Shown here: piece after piece, positions 1 to 8,061 of the stretch | Position numbering within the stretch: the stretch's first letter is position 1 | Layout of the letters: every line of letters starts with the position of its first letter | Translations under genes and position numbers: made by a program | Notes under the pieces: generated by a model | What the model was told of the DNA's origin: nothing | What the model saw: only the letters and a program-made list of their open reading frames with translations | The model's database searches: none | From: Acidobacteriota bacterium | GTDB lineage: Bacteria; Acidobacteriota; Terriglobia; UBA7540 | NCBI GenBank assembly: GCA_902812365.1 | Contig: CADDZC010000014.1 | Location: forward strand, 1 to 57,421 | Length of the DNA: 57,421 nt | Direction: 5' to 3'

Positions 1-120
1 ATTCTCCTTCGACAAAACCTTCGTGATCGCCGCCGTCAACGTCGTCTTCCCATGATCAATGTGACCTATCGTCCCCACGTTCATGTGCGGCTTCGAACGA
101 TCAAATTTCTCTTTGGCCAT
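1..120 (-). CDS. tuf: Elongation factor Tu, N-terminal fragment
   Basis: The first 40 codons of EF-Tu, the GTPase that delivers aminoacyl-tRNA to the ribosome. The translation begins [20 protein letters not shown] and continues into the P-loop GHIDHGKTT, so the G1 motif is intact; the rest lies beyond the left edge of the window. The start is ATG at 120, with a GAGG Shine-Dalgarno about 10 nt upstream. It lies 56 bp downstream of fusA on the same strand, the classic str-operon order rpsL-rpsG-fusA-tuf, so it is very probably co-transcribed with them. Confidence 0.96.
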   Translation of the reverse strand, partial: MAKEKFDRSKPHMNVGTIGHIDHGKTTLTAAITKVLSKEN

Positions 121-176
121 AGTTACTGTGCCTCGTCATTAGGATTCGGCTTCGTCCATCTGGGAACCACCCGGGT

Positions 177-2330
177 TCAATTCCGCACCGTCCGCCCTTG
201 CACCTTGGCAATCACCTCTTCGGCGACCTCATTGGGGGCTTGTTCATATCTCAGAAAATGCATGGTGTACGACGCGCGCCCTTGCGTCCTCGAACGCAGG
301 TCAGTCGCATATCCGAACATCTCCGCCAGCGGCACCCTGGCACGCACGATCTGCGTCGACCCTCGCTTTTCCATGCCTTCGATATGCCCGCGGCGCGAGC
401 TCAAATCTCCCAGCACATCTCCCATAAATTCTTCGGGCACGACTACTTCGACTTTCATAATGGGTTCCAGAAGCACCGGCTTGGCCTTACCCACGGCATC
501 CTTTAAGGCCATCGAACCCGCAATCTTAAAAGCCATTTCCGAGGAGTCAACTTCATGAAACGATCCATCGATCAGCGCGACCCGAATTCCCGTCATCTCA
601 TAACCGGCCAGTACACCTGTCTCCATTGCCTCGCGCACACCCTGATAAACCGCTGGAATATACTCGCGGGGAATGGTTCCGCCGACAATCTCGTCGACAA
701 ACAGAAGGTTCATGTCCGAATCAAACTTGGTAATACTCTTCTTGCGGGTCGACTCCGCAATTTCATCCGGGTGAGGATGGGGTAAGGGCTCCACCGCGAG
801 AATCACGTGGCCATACTGGCCGCGGCCACCTGTCTGGCGAATATATTTCCCTTCGCCAGTCGCCGCCGAACGAATAGTTTCGCGATAGGCAACCTGGGGG
901 CGTCCCACGTTCGCACCCACATTGAACTCCCGCATCATGCGATCCACCAGGATCTCCAGGTGAAGCTCGCCCATGCCCGAAATCAGCGTCTGACCGGTAT
1001 CAGGATCCGAATGAACTTTAAAAGTGGGGTCTTCTTGGGTGAGCTTGCTTAAGGCGTTGGACATCTTCTCTTGGTCGGCCTTCGTCTTCGGTTCAATAGC
1101 CACCGAAATCACCGGAGCCGGAAAGTCCATGGCCTCCAAGACGATGGGGTCGCTTTCGGCGCAAATCGTGTCGCCCGTCGAGACACTCTTTAGGCCCACC
1201 GCCGCGGCAATATCTCCCGCTCGAACTTCGTTGATCTCTTCACGCTTGTTGGCGTGCATCTTGAGCAAGCGCCCGATCCGCTCGCGGCGGTCCCTGCGCG
1301 GATTATAAACCGTGTCCCCATTTTTGAGTGTTCCGGAATAGACCCGGAGAAACGCCAGTTGCCCCACAAATGGGTCGGTCATAATTTTAAAAACCAACGC
1401 CGCAAAGGGCGCGTCGTCGTCCGCTGGCCGGCTGACCCGCTCTTCCGTGCCGGGCACAAGGCCTTCCACCGGCGGGATATCGACCGGAGAGGGCAGATAA
1501 GCCACGACGGCGTCCAACAATGGTTGCACGCCCTTATTCTTGAACGCCGAGCCACAAATGACCGGAAAGATCTTCATGGCGATCGTGTTCCGTCGCAAGC
1601 TGGCTTGCACCTCTTCCACCGCCACGGCTTCGCCATGGACATATTTCTCGAGAATCCTGTCGTCGACTTCGCCCAGCGACTCGATCATCTGCTCGCGATA
1701 TGTCTGGGCCACTTCCAAATAGGCGGCGGGAATCTCCTTCTCTTCATAATCCGCGCCCAGCGTTTCATCCTTATACACGATCGCCTTTTGTCGAATGAGG
1801 TCGATGACGCCTTCGAACCGATCCTCTGACCCCAACGGCAATTGAATCACCACCGGCTTGGCGTGCAGCTTGGTTCGCAGTTGGCTCACGCACTGCTCGA
1901 AATCGGCTCCCACCCGATCCATCTTATTGACAAAAACAATCCGCGGCACCCGGTACTTGTCCGCCTGACGCCACACCGTTTCCGTTTGTGGCTCGACGCC
2001 CTCGACCGCCCCCAAAATTGCGATCGCACCGTCCAACACGCGGAGGGATCTTTCCACCTCGGCCGTGAAGTCCACGTGGCCTGGAGTATCGATGATATTG
2101 ATTCGAAAGTCTTTCCAGAAACACGTGGTGGCGGCGGACGTGATCGTGATTCCGCGCTCCTGCTCCTGCTCCATCCAATCCATTACAGCCGTGCCCTCGT
2201 GGACCTCGCCCATCTTATGCGTGATCCCCGTGTAATAGAGGATGCGCTCCGTCGTCGTCGTCTTACCGGCATCGATGTGCGCCATGATGCCAATGTTTCG
2301 CGTTTTCTCGAGTGGTACCGTTCTGGCCAT
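177..2330 (-). CDS. fusA: Elongation factor G
   Basis: The 717-aa translocation GTPase that moves tRNA and mRNA through the ribosome. The G domain motifs are all visible: AHIDAGKT at residues 17-24 (P-loop), RGITI near 60 (switch I), DTPGH at 81-85 and NKMD at 135-138. The remaining length matches EF-G domains II-V and the usual family size of about 700 aa. The ATG at 2330 has an AGGA Shine-Dalgarno close upstream. It lies in the str operon between rpsG (170 bp upstream) and tuf (56 bp downstream). Nothing in it looks damaged. Confidence 0.98.
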   Translation of the reverse strand: MARTVPLEKTRNIGIMAHIDAGKTTTTERILYYTGITHKMGEVHEGTAVMDWMEQEQERGITITSAATTCFWKDFRINIIDTPGHVDFTAEVERSLRVLDGAIAILGAVEGVEPQTETVWRQADKYRVPRIVFVNKMDRVGADFEQCVSQLRTKLHAKPVVIQLPLGSEDRFEGVIDLIRQKAIVYKDETLGADYEEKEIPAAYLEVAQTYREQMIESLGEVDDRILEKYVHGEAVAVEEVQASLRRNTIAMKIFPVICGSAFKNKGVQPLLDAVVAYLPSPVDIPPVEGLVPGTEERVSRPADDDAPFAALVFKIMTDPFVGQLAFLRVYSGTLKNGDTVYNPRRDRRERIGRLLKMHANKREEINEVRAGDIAAAVGLKSVSTGDTICAESDPIVLEAMDFPAPVISVAIEPKTKADQEKMSNALSKLTQEDPTFKVHSDPDTGQTLISGMGELHLEILVDRMMREFNVGANVGRPQVAYRETIRSAATGEGKYIRQTGGRGQYGHVILAVEPLPHPHPDEIAESTRKKSITKFDSDMNLLFVDEIVGGTIPREYIPAVYQGVREAMETGVLAGYEMTGIRVALIDGSFHEVDSSEMAFKIAGSMALKDAVGKAKPVLLEPIMKVEVVVPEEFMGDVLGDLSSRRGHIEGMEKRGSTQIVRARVPLAEMFGYATDLRSRTQGRASYTMHFLRYEQAPNEVAEEVIAKVQGRTVRN

Positions 2331-2413
2331 GAAGTCCTACAAACTGAAACTCATTCCCGCGTCCGTCGCACTCGGCGGGACATCAGCCCCTCTCAGCCAC
2401 ATTGGAGCTTGAG

Positions 2414-2431
2414 CCTCCCGCAAGCGGGAGG
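2414..2431. repeat. Perfect 8-bp inverted repeat between rpsG and fusA
   Basis: CCTCCCGC, a 2-nt centre, then GCGGGAGG. It lies in the 170-bp gap between rpsG and fusA, which is long for this operon. On the transcribed (minus) strand it is not followed by a T-run, so a simple intrinsic terminator is unlikely. It could be an mRNA hairpin that sets relative expression of the ribosomal-protein and fusA parts of the operon, or a dispersed palindrome. Function is unknown. Confidence 0.5.
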
Positions 2432-2500
2432 TTTAAAGAAGACTGCCGTTCCGGGTCAGAACCACCCTTGAACCGCACCGGCGGCGGTCCAACCAGGAGC

Positions 2501-2971
2501 CTACCAGCGGTAGTGAGCGAAAGCCTTGTTCGCTTCAGCCATCCGGTGAGTGTCGTCTCGTTTCTTGATCGCGCCGCCACGATTGTTGGCAGCATCGATC
2601 AGTTCGCCCGTCAACTTCTCCACCATGGACTTCTCGCTGCGCTGTCGCGCATAACTGATCAGCCATCGAAGACTCAGAGAAGTCTGGCGATTCCGATTGA
2701 CTTCCACAGGTACCTGATAGTTAGCACCACCCACGCGTCGGCTCTTGACTTCCAACGCCGGTTTCACGTTGTCCAGCGCCTTCTTGAAGATCTTAATCGG
2801 GTCGTCATTCGTCCGCTGCCGAATCAGCTCCAGGGAATCGTACACAATTCCCTGGGCTACTGACTTCTTCCCCTCGTACATTAAGCAATTGATCAGTTTT
2901 TGCAGCAAGGGACTGCCGTACACCGGATCCGCATCCGGTTCTCGGCGTTCGACTGTCCCTTTACGCGGCAT
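2501..2971 (-). CDS. rpsG: 30S ribosomal protein S7
   Basis: A 156-aa primary-binding protein of the 30S head that contacts the E-site and the 3' major domain of 16S rRNA. The sequence starts [16 protein letters not shown] and ends [15 protein letters not shown], both typical of S7, and the length is exactly the common family size. The ATG at 2971 is preceded by GGAG with 8-nt spacing. It lies 88 bp after rpsL in the str operon. S7 is the autoregulator of this operon in Escherichia coli; I see no direct evidence of the binding structure here. Confidence 0.98.
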   Translation of the reverse strand: MPRKGTVERREPDADPVYGSPLLQKLINCLMYEGKKSVAQGIVYDSLELIRQRTNDDPIKIFKKALDNVKPALEVKSRRVGGANYQVPVEVNRNRQTSLSLRWLISYARQRSEKSMVEKLTGELIDAANNRGGAIKKRDDTHRMAEANKAFAHYRW

Positions 2972-3059
2972 ATCAATAACTCCTTACGACCACACCATCA
3001 GCGCCGCCCTTTCGCTCGAAACAACCCCCTCCGGCAAGCACCCGCTTCCGAGCGGAAAG

Positions 3060-3437
3060 TCACGATGCTTTTGGCCTCTTGGCACCGTATTTCGACCGCC
3101 CCTGACGGCGATCACCCACGCCAGCCGAATCGAGCGTTCCGCGGATGACGTGGTACCGCACACCCGGCAGATCCTTCACGCGTCCGCCCCGAATCAACAC
3201 GATCGAGTGCTCCTGAAGGTTGTGGCCCACCCCCGGAATGTAGGTTGTCACCTCCATCCCGTTCGTCAAGCGGACGCGCGCCACCTTGCGGAGCGCCGAG
3301 TTCGGCTTTTTCGGCGTCTGCGTGTAAACGCGAATACAGACACCCCGCTTCTGGGGGCATCCCTCCAGTGCCGGACTCGACGTCTTGTACCGCGGGCGCT
3401 GCCTCCCGCGGCGAACCAGTTGGCTGAAAGTCGGCAC
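3060..3437 (-). CDS. rpsL: 30S ribosomal protein S12
   Basis: The 125-aa decoding-centre protein. I choose the GTG at 3437, which gives the canonical N-terminus [11 protein letters not shown]. An in-frame ATG five codons upstream (3452) would add MRFFR, and its AUGAGG sequence looks instead like the Shine-Dalgarno (GAGG, 9 nt before GTG). The loop [10 protein letters not shown] starts at residue 42, and K43, K88 and D89 carry the ancestral, streptomycin-sensitive residues. It is the first gene of the str operon, about 70 nt downstream of the predicted transcription start. Confidence 0.97.
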   Translation of the reverse strand: MPTFSQLVRRGRQRPRYKTSSPALEGCPQKRGVCIRVYTQTPKKPNSALRKVARVRLTNGMEVTTYIPGVGHNLQEHSIVLIRGGRVKDLPGVRYHVIRGTLDSAGVGDRRQGRSKYGAKRPKAS

Positions 3438-3513
3438 CCGAAAAAACCTCATTTCCAGCGACCCCGTTGGCCGCCTCGCCCAGTCAGGTTCAACCCAACT
3501 GTCAAACCCTTCA

Positions 3514-3543
3514 ATTATAGACAGTCGCGTTCCAGCCTGTCAA
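3514..3543 (-). promoter_or_regulatory. Predicted sigma-70 promoter of rpsL-rpsG-fusA-tuf
   Basis: On the minus strand a perfect -35 TTGACA (3538-3543) is followed after 18 nt by a perfect -10 TATAAT (3514-3519). This predicts a start near 3507 and a leader of about 70 nt before rpsL. It lies in the 140-bp gap after frr. A second TTGACA at 3500-3505 has no good -10 partner. Inference from consensus only. Confidence 0.85.
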
Positions 3544-3578
3544 CATCGGCTCTGCGCGGACTGTCACGCCGCCCATCC

Positions 3579-4139
3579 TTAACGCAACTCTAAAATTTCC
3601 CGCTCCTTACTCTTGCCTTGCGCCTCCAACCTACTCACAAAATCGTCCGTCAACTTTTGAACTTCCTCCAGACCGCGTTTTTCTTCGTCCTCGGAGATTT
3701 TTTTGTCCTTCAACAGTTTCTTCAGGGCCTCATTGCAGTCCCGACGAATGTTGCGTACCGCCGTGCGGTGGTTCTCAAGCACCCGATGCAAGTGCTTGAC
3801 GAGTTCTTTTCGCCGCTCCTCCGTCAACGGCGGAATGGGCACGCGGAGCAGTTTGCCGTCGCTCATCGGATTCAGCCCCAAGTCCGACGAGCGGATCGCC
3901 TTTTCAATCGCCCCCAGCAGGCTGGGATCCCATGGCTGAACCGTAATGACCGTCGGCTCCGGAACCCCAAGCGTGGCGACTTGGTTAAGCGGAGTCGGAG
4001 TGCCGTAGTAGTCGACCTTCAGATGATCGAGCAAGGCCGTGGAGGCGCGGCCCGTGCGCACCGTCGCCAGCTCGTGACGGAAGTCTTCGAGCGCCTTGTT
4101 CATTCGCGTCTTCGCTTCGGCGATGATCTGGTTTGTCAC
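3579..4139 (-). CDS. frr: Ribosome recycling factor
   Basis: A 186-aa factor that, with EF-G, splits the post-termination ribosome. The N-terminus [20 protein letters not shown] and the motif VRTGRAS are diagnostic, and the C-terminal helix ends [10 protein letters not shown]. Length equals the family norm of 185 aa. The start codon is GTG at 4139 with GGAGG six nt upstream. It sits 19 bp downstream of pyrH, the usual pyrH-frr pair, and closes the rplM-to-frr run. Confidence 0.97.
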   Translation of the reverse strand: MTNQIIAEAKTRMNKALEDFRHELATVRTGRASTALLDHLKVDYYGTPTPLNQVATLGVPEPTVITVQPWDPSLLGAIEKAIRSSDLGLNPMSDGKLLRVPIPPLTEERRKELVKHLHRVLENHRTAVRNIRRDCNEALKKLLKDKKISEDEEKRGLEEVQKLTDDFVSRLEAQGKSKEREILELR

Positions 4140-4158
4140 GACCGACCTCCGAATGAGG

Positions 4159-4908
4159 CTAGCGGCTGACCAGCGAGCCTACGGGTTCGCCGCACACTAC
4201 GCGCTTCAGGTTGCCCGGCACGTTGAGATTGAACACGATGATCGGCAAGCTGTTATCCATGCACAGCGAGATCGCCGTCGTATCCATGACCGCCAGACGG
4301 CGCGACAAGACGTCCAGGTAGGTAATCTTGGAAAACATCTTGGCCTCGGGAACCCGCTGCGGATCCGCATCGTAGACCCCATCCACCTTGGTCGCCTTCA
4401 AAATGACGTCGGCCTTGATCTCCATCCCTCGCAACGCCGCCGCCGTATCGGTGGAGAAATAGGGATTGCCGGTTCCGCCCGCCAGCACAACGACGCGCCC
4501 TTTTTCCAGGTGCCGAATCACGCGCCGCCGAATGAACGGCTCGGCGATCTCGCGCATTTCGATGGCCGTCACGACGCGGGTCTGAGAACCGCGTTTTTCA
4601 AGCGCATCCTGCAGGGCAAGAGCGTTGATGACCGTGGCCAACATCCCCATATTGTCGGCCACGACTCGGTCGATGCCGCCCGCCGAAGCCACCACGCCGC
4701 GAATAAAGTTGCCGCCTCCCACCACCACGGCCACCTGAACCCCCAGCCGCCGCACTTCGTCCAGTTCCGCCGCGACGCGCGTCACCACCTCTGCGTCCAC
4801 GCCGAACGCCTGCGCGCCCATCAGGGCTTCACCACTGAGCTTCACCAGGATGCGCCGGAAGGCGGGCGACGCTTCGGACTGAGGCGCTTGCGACTCCGAG
4901 CTCGGCAT
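4159..4908 (-). CDS. pyrH: UMP kinase
   Basis: A 249-aa amino-acid-kinase-fold enzyme that phosphorylates UMP to UDP in pyrimidine nucleotide synthesis. The core begins [15 protein letters not shown], followed by [11 protein letters not shown] and a C-terminal half with [17 protein letters not shown], all typical of bacterial PyrH. The reading frame stays open upstream to 5046, but that would overlap tsf by 86 bp. The ATG at 4908 gives a normal length with a short Ser/Glu-rich N-tail. It lies between tsf (52 bp upstream) and frr. Confidence 0.95.
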   Translation of the reverse strand: MPSSESQAPQSEASPAFRRILVKLSGEALMGAQAFGVDAEVVTRVAAELDEVRRLGVQVAVVVGGGNFIRGVVASAGGIDRVVADNMGMLATVINALALQDALEKRGSQTRVVTAIEMREIAEPFIRRRVIRHLEKGRVVVLAGGTGNPYFSTDTAAALRGMEIKADVILKATKVDGVYDADPQRVPEAKMFSKITYLDVLSRRLAVMDTTAISLCMDNSLPIIVFNLNVPGNLKRVVCGEPVGSLVSR

Positions 4909-4960
4909 GGCGGCTGTTCGCTCTCGGCGGGAGGCCCGTAGACCTTCGTCCTGTTTCCCC

Positions 4961-5596
4961 TCAGGCTCCCGCTCCCTCCGGCAACGCCGGCGCCAGGCCT
5001 TCGCCCACTTTAAAGCGCGCGAAGCGGCGCACGGTAATGTTTTCACCGAATTTCGCGATCTTGGAGTTAATCAACTCCGCCACGGTCGTGTTGCCGGTCT
5101 GATCTTTGATGAAGTGCTGCTCGTACAGACAGTTGTCCTCGTAGAATTTCTCCAGTTTGCCTTCGACGATTCGCTCCAGCACGGCCTCCGGTTTCCCCGA
5201 AGCGGCCGCCTGCTCGCGCAGAATCTCCCGCTCCCGCTCCAGCACCTCGGGACTCACATCCTCCTTGCGCACAAAGCGCGGGTCGGTCGCGCAGATCTGC
5301 ATCGCCAGGTCGTGGACCAGCTGCTGAAACTCCTCGTTTCGAGCCACGAAGTCCGTCTCGCAGTTGACCTCGACGATCACCGCGATCTTCGACCCCGGAT
5401 GCACGTAGGATCCGATCAACCCTTCCGTCGCCCTCCGCCCGGCTTTCTTGGCGGCGGCCGCCTGGCCTCGCTTCCGCAGCACCGTGTAGGCCTTTTCCAG
5501 GTCGCCGCCCGCCTCTTCCAAAGCCTTCTTGCAATCCATTACGCCCGCGCCGCTCATCTCACGGAGCTTCTTCACCAATTGGGGATCAACGCTCAT
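4961..5596 (-). CDS. tsf: Elongation factor Ts
   Basis: A 211-aa guanine-nucleotide exchange factor for EF-Tu. The N-terminal UBA-like domain has [17 protein letters not shown], and the signature [13 protein letters not shown] is present. The length corresponds to the short EF-Ts form with a reduced core compared with the ~280-aa enterobacterial protein. The C-terminal [11 protein letters not shown] is also typical. It follows rpsB on the same strand (85-bp gap) in the conserved rpsB-tsf-pyrH-frr order. Confidence 0.97.
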   Translation of the reverse strand: MSVDPQLVKKLREMSGAGVMDCKKALEEAGGDLEKAYTVLRKRGQAAAAKKAGRRATEGLIGSYVHPGSKIAVIVEVNCETDFVARNEEFQQLVHDLAMQICATDPRFVRKEDVSPEVLEREREILREQAAASGKPEAVLERIVEGKLEKFYEDNCLYEQHFIKDQTGNTTVAELINSKIAKFGENITVRRFARFKVGEGLAPALPEGAGA

Positions 5597-5681
5597 CCTC
5601 GCTCAACTCCTTCCGACACGAAAAAGGTAGGCGTCTCTGTCCTCCCCGCCTACCCAGTCGCCCTTCCGCCGGCTCGCCGGC

Positions 5682-6653
5682 TTACTCGAGCGCCGACAAG
5701 TCGCTGATCTCGTCCCCGCGACGGTCTCGAGGCCGGCCGGCAACCTTCCGCTTTACCTTGGGAGCGCGCACCCGACCGTCCGCCACCTCTTCGGCCGCCA
5801 CGATGGCCGCCGAAACGCCTTCCGCTCCAAGGTAGCCGGCTTCGCCGCCCGCCTCGCCTTCGATCTCGCCCATCTCTTCCAGACCCGCTGCCGCCTCCTG
5901 GCGCTGCCGTTCCAGTTCTTCCGCCTGCCGCTCCGCCTCCAGCTTCTCCGCCTCCAGCCGCGCCTCGTCGGCCGCCTGGCGGCCCTCGAGCACGGCGTCG
6001 GCGATCCGCGAGGTGAACAGGCGAATCGATCGCAGGGCGTCGTCATTGCCTGGGATCACATAGGTCACGTAATCCGGATCGCAGTTCGTATCCACAATGG
6101 CGACCACCGGAATGCCCAACTTGTGCGCCTCCATCACCGCGATGCGCTCCTTGTTCGAGTCCACCACAAACAGCGCGTCCGGCAGGCCCGGCATGTCCTT
6201 GATGCCCGCCAGGTTCTGCTCCAGATGGTGACGCTCCCGCTCGAGTTTCAAAACTTCTTTCTTCGGCAGCAGCTCATAGCGTCCGTCCTTGCGCATCTCT
6301 TCCAATTCTTTCAGGCGCTGAATGGATTTCTGGATCGTGGCATGGTTGGTCAACAACCCGCCCAGCCAGCGATGGTTCACATAAAACATCCCGCATCGCG
6401 TCGCTTCTTCGGCAATCGCCTCTTGAGCTTGCCGCTTCGTGCCCACAAACAGAATGTTCTTGCCCTCCCGCGCGCAGTCGGAAACGAACTTGGCCGCCTC
6501 TTTAAAGAGCTTCAGCGTTTTCTGCAGGTCGATGATGTATATGCCGTTGCGCTCCCCGTAGATATACTCCTTCATCTTGGGATTCCAGCGCCGCGTCTGG
6601 TGGCCGAAGTGGACTCCCGCCTCCAGGAATTCTTTCATCGTAATTGTCGCCAA
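5682..6653 (-). CDS. rpsB: 30S ribosomal protein S2 with acidic C-terminal extension
   Basis: A 30S platform protein, 323 aa from the TTG at 6653. That start gives the canonical [19 protein letters not shown] and has AGGAGG five nt upstream. The open frame reaches 6734 but would overlap rpsI. Residues 1 to about 228 are the S2 core, containing [12 protein letters not shown] and [12 protein letters not shown]. The remaining ~95 residues are an Ala/Glu/Arg-rich coiled-coil-like stretch followed by a Gly/Ala/Glu segment and a basic end. S2 is usually 230-260 aa, so the tail is a lineage feature rather than a frameshift. Confidence 0.96.
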   Translation of the reverse strand: MATITMKEFLEAGVHFGHQTRRWNPKMKEYIYGERNGIYIIDLQKTLKLFKEAAKFVSDCAREGKNILFVGTKRQAQEAIAEEATRCGMFYVNHRWLGGLLTNHATIQKSIQRLKELEEMRKDGRYELLPKKEVLKLERERHHLEQNLAGIKDMPGLPDALFVVDSNKERIAVMEAHKLGIPVVAIVDTNCDPDYVTYVIPGNDDALRSIRLFTSRIADAVLEGRQAADEARLEAEKLEAERQAEELERQRQEAAAGLEEMGEIEGEAGGEAGYLGAEGVSAAIVAAEEVADGRVRAPKVKRKVAGRPRDRRGDEISDLSALE

Positions 6654-6730
6654 ACCCACCTCCTGCAACGATCGGGCCGAAGTCGCCGGCCCTCTTCGGG
6701 CTGCCGCCCCCGCGGTTCGCCGGATCTCCG

Positions 6731-7144
6731 TCACCGTTTCGAGAACTGGAACCGCTTGCGGGCCCCCTTCTGCCCGTACTTCTTCCGCTCCTTGGCGCGC
6801 GGATCGCGGGTCAGAAAGCCGCCTTGGCGCAGCTTCGGCCGGAGCTCGGGATTAAACGCCAGCAAGGCGCGCGCAATTCCCAGCCGCGACGCCCCCGCCT
6901 GCCCGTGCACGCCGCCGCCGCGCGCCAGGATCAGGATGTCAAACTTACCCGCCGTCTCCGTGGCCGCGAGCGGCTGCTGCACCTCGAGGCGCAGCGAGGG
7001 CGAGGGAAAGTAAGCTTCGAGCGGCCGGCGGTTGATCACAATTCTTCCTTCCCCCGGCCGCAGAATGACCCGCGCCACCGACGTCTTGCGACGCCCCGTC
7101 GCCCGATATTGGACGCTATCTTCCACACGTGCTCCTTTGCTCAC
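6731..7144 (-). CDS. rpsI: 30S ribosomal protein S9
   Basis: A 137-aa protein of the 30S head whose C-terminal tail reaches the P-site tRNA. It shows [14 protein letters not shown] near the N-terminus, [19 protein letters not shown] in the middle, and the characteristic end [10 protein letters not shown] with a terminal Lys-Arg. The start is ATG at 7144. It lies 25 bp downstream of rplM, the universal rplM-rpsI pair, and about 77 bp upstream of rpsB. Confidence 0.97.
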   Translation of the reverse strand: MSKGARVEDSVQYRATGRRKTSVARVILRPGEGRIVINRRPLEAYFPSPSLRLEVQQPLAATETAGKFDILILARGGGVHGQAGASRLGIARALLAFNPELRPKLRQGGFLTRDPRAKERKKYGQKGARKRFQFSKR

Positions 7145-7169
7145 CAGCCAAAATGGACTGGAACGGTAA

Positions 7170-7604
7170 CTAGCGGCTTAGAGAGAGCGGCTCCGGACGC
7201 TGGGCCGCATGAGGATGAGTCGCCCCCACGTAAACCTTGAGCCGGCGCGCCATTCGGTCTCCCAATCGCGTCTTCGGCAGCATCCCCAGAATCGCCTCGC
7301 GCACCAGGCTGGCCGGTTCGGCCGCCAGCACCTGCCGCGCCGTGATTTCCTTCAGCCCGCCCGGATAGCCGGTATGATGCCGATAAACTTTGCGCTCCCA
7401 CTTCTTGCCGGTCAGTTGCACCTTCTCGGCGTTGATAACGATCAACCCTTCGCGAGGCTCAACATTCGGCGTATAATCCGGCCGGTCCTTTCCCGTCAAT
7501 ATCCGCGAGGCCCGAGCCGCCAGCCGCCCCAGAACGCAACCCTCGGCGTCGATGACGTGCCATCGAATTCCCCCGCGACGCACCTTCCTTAAGCAGGTAC
7601 CCAC
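7170..7604 (-). CDS. rplM: 50S ribosomal protein L13
   Basis: A 144-aa early-assembly protein of the 50S subunit. The core [15 protein letters not shown] and the C-terminal [20 protein letters not shown] are diagnostic. The longest frame starts with ATG at 7637, but that codon overlaps the predicted -10 box and so lies upstream of transcription. I choose GTG at 7604, which has GGAGAGAGG immediately upstream and leaves a leader of about 25 nt. It heads the rplM-rpsI-rpsB-tsf-pyrH-frr run. Confidence 0.95.
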   Translation of the reverse strand: MGTCLRKVRRGGIRWHVIDAEGCVLGRLAARASRILTGKDRPDYTPNVEPREGLIVINAEKVQLTGKKWERKVYRHHTGYPGGLKEITARQVLAAEPASLVREAILGMLPKTRLGDRMARRLKVYVGATHPHAAQRPEPLSLSR

Positions 7605-7635
7605 CGGCCTCTCTCCATGATGACTGCAATTCTTC

Positions 7636-7665
7636 ATTACACACGGCTCGATGCCAGATTGTCAA
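7636..7665 (-). promoter_or_regulatory. Predicted promoter of rplM operon
   Basis: Minus-strand TTGACA (7660-7665), 18-nt spacer, then TGTAAT (7636-7641; five of six -10 positions). The predicted start is near 7629, just upstream of the GTG used for rplM. The -35 box lies only about 42 bp from the insertion-sequence remnant at 7708, so any upstream activating sequence has probably been replaced. Inference from consensus. Confidence 0.75.
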
Positions 7666-7707
7666 CCCTTTTCCGGCCTACGGCCTCCAGGCGTTGTGGA
7701 AAACCGC

Positions 7708-7830
7708 AAAGAGCAAGATAAAAACAAGAACAAAACACCTATAAGCCAGAAACACATCCCTCCTCCTGATCATCCCTGGAGGAGGACATTTCTAAATTGC
7801 CAAAAACCGGACATTTCTATTTTGCGCTGA
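7708..7830 (+). pseudogene. Transposase C-terminal tail, truncated
   Basis: Reading the plus strand in the frame that ends at TGA 7828-7830 gives a Lys-rich tail, KEQDKNKNKTPISQKHIPP, followed by PDHPWRRTF and then KPDISILR at the stop. A lysine-rich linker plus an HPWRR motif at the very end of the element resembles the C-terminus of DDE (integrase-fold) transposases, as far as I can judge from memory. The frame stays open for some codons further left but no transposase domain is present, so this is a fragment. The same tail occurs on the minus strand at the right edge of the window. Confidence 0.55.
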
Positions 7831-7832
7831 CA
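7708..7832 (+). mobile_element. Insertion-sequence end, left copy
   Basis: This 125-bp stretch is identical, in inverted orientation, to 57297-57421 at the other end of the window. It ends in TGACA at 7832. It contains two direct copies of GGACATTTCT (7784-7793 and 7809-7818, 25 bp apart), a pattern of repeated transposase-binding sites near a TG/CA-type terminus. An 8-bp hairpin, CCTCCTCC/GGAGGAGG, spans 7759-7785. These traits resemble IS21/IS481-type ends; the family is inferred, not proven. To the left the element stops at or shortly before 7708, so it is a truncated remnant next to rplM. Confidence 0.8.
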
Positions 7833-7999
7833 CCCCTTTTCCGGCCGTCGGGCCCGCGCCGTGACGCCGCGCCGTCCCTGCCCGTACTCCTCGCCGGTTC
7901 GAAACGCTGGCTTGGCCGCAACTCGGCCATCCGGCGGCCGTGCCGCCATCCGGGCTCTCGAAAGCCCTTCGAGCCGGCTTGAACTCGGTGGGGAAATCG

Positions 8000-8033
8000 G
8001 GGAGCGGCGAAGCGGCCAACCGCCGCCGCTCCC
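8000..8033 (-). terminator. Hairpin downstream of the Oar-like gene
   Basis: GGGAGCGGCG (8000-8009) pairs with CGCCGCTCCC (8024-8033), a perfect 10-bp GC-rich stem starting 29 nt after the stop codon of the gene ending at 8062. The U-tract on the minus transcript is weak, so it may be a terminator-like or 3'-stabilising structure rather than a strong intrinsic terminator. The rest of the stretch 7833-8061 is GC-rich with no credible gene. Confidence 0.5.
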
Positions 8034-8061
8034 TCAGGCTGAACGCCGCGCCGGCGGCCGG

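Noticed and set aside
4909-5046. Longer N-terminus of UMP kinase
   Set aside because: It would overlap tsf by 86 bp and add a basic, non-homologous stretch.
7605-7637. Upstream ATG for rplM at 7637
   Set aside because: The ATG overlaps the predicted -10 box and lacks a ribosome site; GTG 7604 has a strong one.
7797-7982. 61-codon plus-strand frame starting in the IS end
   Set aside because: Frames of this kind arise from IS termini reading into flanking DNA and carry no domain.
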